Source: an uncultured Paracoccaceae bacterium
GTDB lineage: Bacteria > Pseudomonadota > Alphaproteobacteria > Rhodobacterales > Rhodobacteraceae
Assembly: GCA_905182105.1 (NCBI GenBank)
Contig: CAJJAR010000008.1
Location: 25,220-89,219 of the forward strand
Direction of reading: 5' to 3'
Length of the DNA stretch: 64,000 nt
The notes under the pieces are model-generated. The model saw only the letters and a program-made list of their open reading frames with translations, made no database searches and was not told where the DNA came from. The number at the start of each line of letters is the position of its first letter. Position 1 is the stretch's first letter. Below, piece by piece: positions 63,593 through 64,000 of this stretch. The translations under genes were made by a program, and so were the position numbers.

Positions 63593-64000
63593 CCCTTTTG
63601 TCCGCCAGTCATCGAAAATTTCCAATGCCTTGTTGGCAAATGCTGCGTCATTGATATGGCTATCGATGCGGTGAGCAATGACGTTATCCGGTAGCGTATC
63701 CTCAAGTTCTTTCAGGAATATGTTAAGCCCCTCTTGATCGTGCAGATCGGCCCCCTCGCGGTCCCATTCACCCAAACCCCGTTCTGGTAAGATCATCGCG
63801 ACTGGTCCTGTCGCTTTAGCAAGCTGCACACTATGTGCCCGCGCAACCTGTTTGCGTTCTTCTTGGCCCAACACAATAGAGGTGAGTAAACGGTTATGTT
63901 CGTGCCTTGGATGGTTCGACCATCTGTCAGGCAAAGGTTGCCAGCCGACAATATCCACCAAGTCATAACAACCCGGCGCAACGATCTGAGGCGTCCCAAA
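63581..64000 (-). CDS. Tm-1-like (UPF0261) protein, C-terminal part
   Basis: The frame continues past the window edge; only about 140 C-terminal residues are visible. QIVAPGCYDLVDIVGWQPLPDRW, the HNRLLTS block, GPVAMILPERGLGEWDREG and HINDAAFANKALEIFDDW are all typical of the Tm-1-like ATP-binding (UPF0261) family. Function in bacteria is unclear, although relatives lie near aromatic or TIM-barrel partner genes. Its 3' end overlaps hpaR's by 12 bases. Confidence 0.85.
   Translation of the reverse strand, partial: FGTPQIVAPGCYDLVDIVGWQPLPDRWSNHPRHEHNRLLTSIVLGQEERKQVARAHSVQLAKATGPVAMILPERGLGEWDREGADLHDQEGLNIFLKELEDTLPDNVIAHRIDSHINDAAFANKALEIFDDWRTKGLVV

Overview
The window reads as chromosome from an alphaproteobacterium of the Rhodobacterales (Roseobacter group). 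The evidence is gene content and order: an RpoH2-like heat-shock sigma factor beside coaBC-dut-moeB, cobU with a histidine phosphatase, the rsmI-yraN-gshB string next to lppC-glnD, a DUF1467 gene beside methylmalonyl-CoA epimerase, and an smo-type mannitol/sorbitol operon close to that of Rhodobacter sphaeroides. No rRNA, tRNA, CRISPR array, insertion sequence or phage gene was recognised. Several genes are broken by in-frame stops and frameshifts, which suggests ongoing gene decay. Genus cannot be fixed from the sequence alone; an Octadecabacter-like relative is only a guess.

Positions 1-26,300 are mostly housekeeping: a cut-off cupin gene, nadE, an exported protein with 18 MORN repeats, an SDR enzyme, leuA behind a leucine-rich leader ORF and hairpin, a VOC protein, the cell-elongation operon mreB-mreC-mreD-PBP2-rodA, a ghrA-like reductase, an M3 peptidase, then moeB-dut-coaBC and rpoH on the minus strand and cobU/cobC-like genes on the plus strand. 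A GST gene is followed by a heavily damaged comM pseudogene, an HSL-type hydrolase, gshB, a yraN with an internal amber codon, and rsmI.

Positions 26,300-43,850 hold lppC, glnD, an agmatinase-like gene with an iron alcohol dehydrogenase, murJ, a rhomboid-fold protein lacking both catalytic residues, trpS, an HDAC-family deacetylase, a nitroreductase with an EI24 membrane protein, DUF1467 and methylmalonyl-CoA epimerase, a broken response regulator, a GNAT acetyltransferase and aspS.

Positions 43,850-52,550 are a polyol (mannitol/sorbitol) uptake and oxidation operon: binding protein, two permeases, SDR sorbitol dehydrogenase, AraC regulator, mannitol dehydrogenase and ATPase. A transaldolase gene lies upstream.

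Positions 52,900-63,600 are the most interesting part. A complete homoprotocatechuate meta-cleavage pathway (HpaD, E, F, G, H, I plus the MarR-type regulator HpaR) also contains an aromatic amino acid decarboxylase. Next to it lie a glutamine-synthetase-like ligase, a class I glutamine amidotransferase and a cytochrome P450. Nearly identical palindromes sit in the hpaF/hpaR gap and in the P450/amidotransferase gap, so one regulator may control both blocks. My inference is a route that makes or takes up an aromatic amine, gamma-glutamylates it, oxidises it, and feeds the product to homoprotocatechuate cleavage, ending in pyruvate and succinate semialdehyde. The window ends inside a Tm-1-like (UPF0261) gene.
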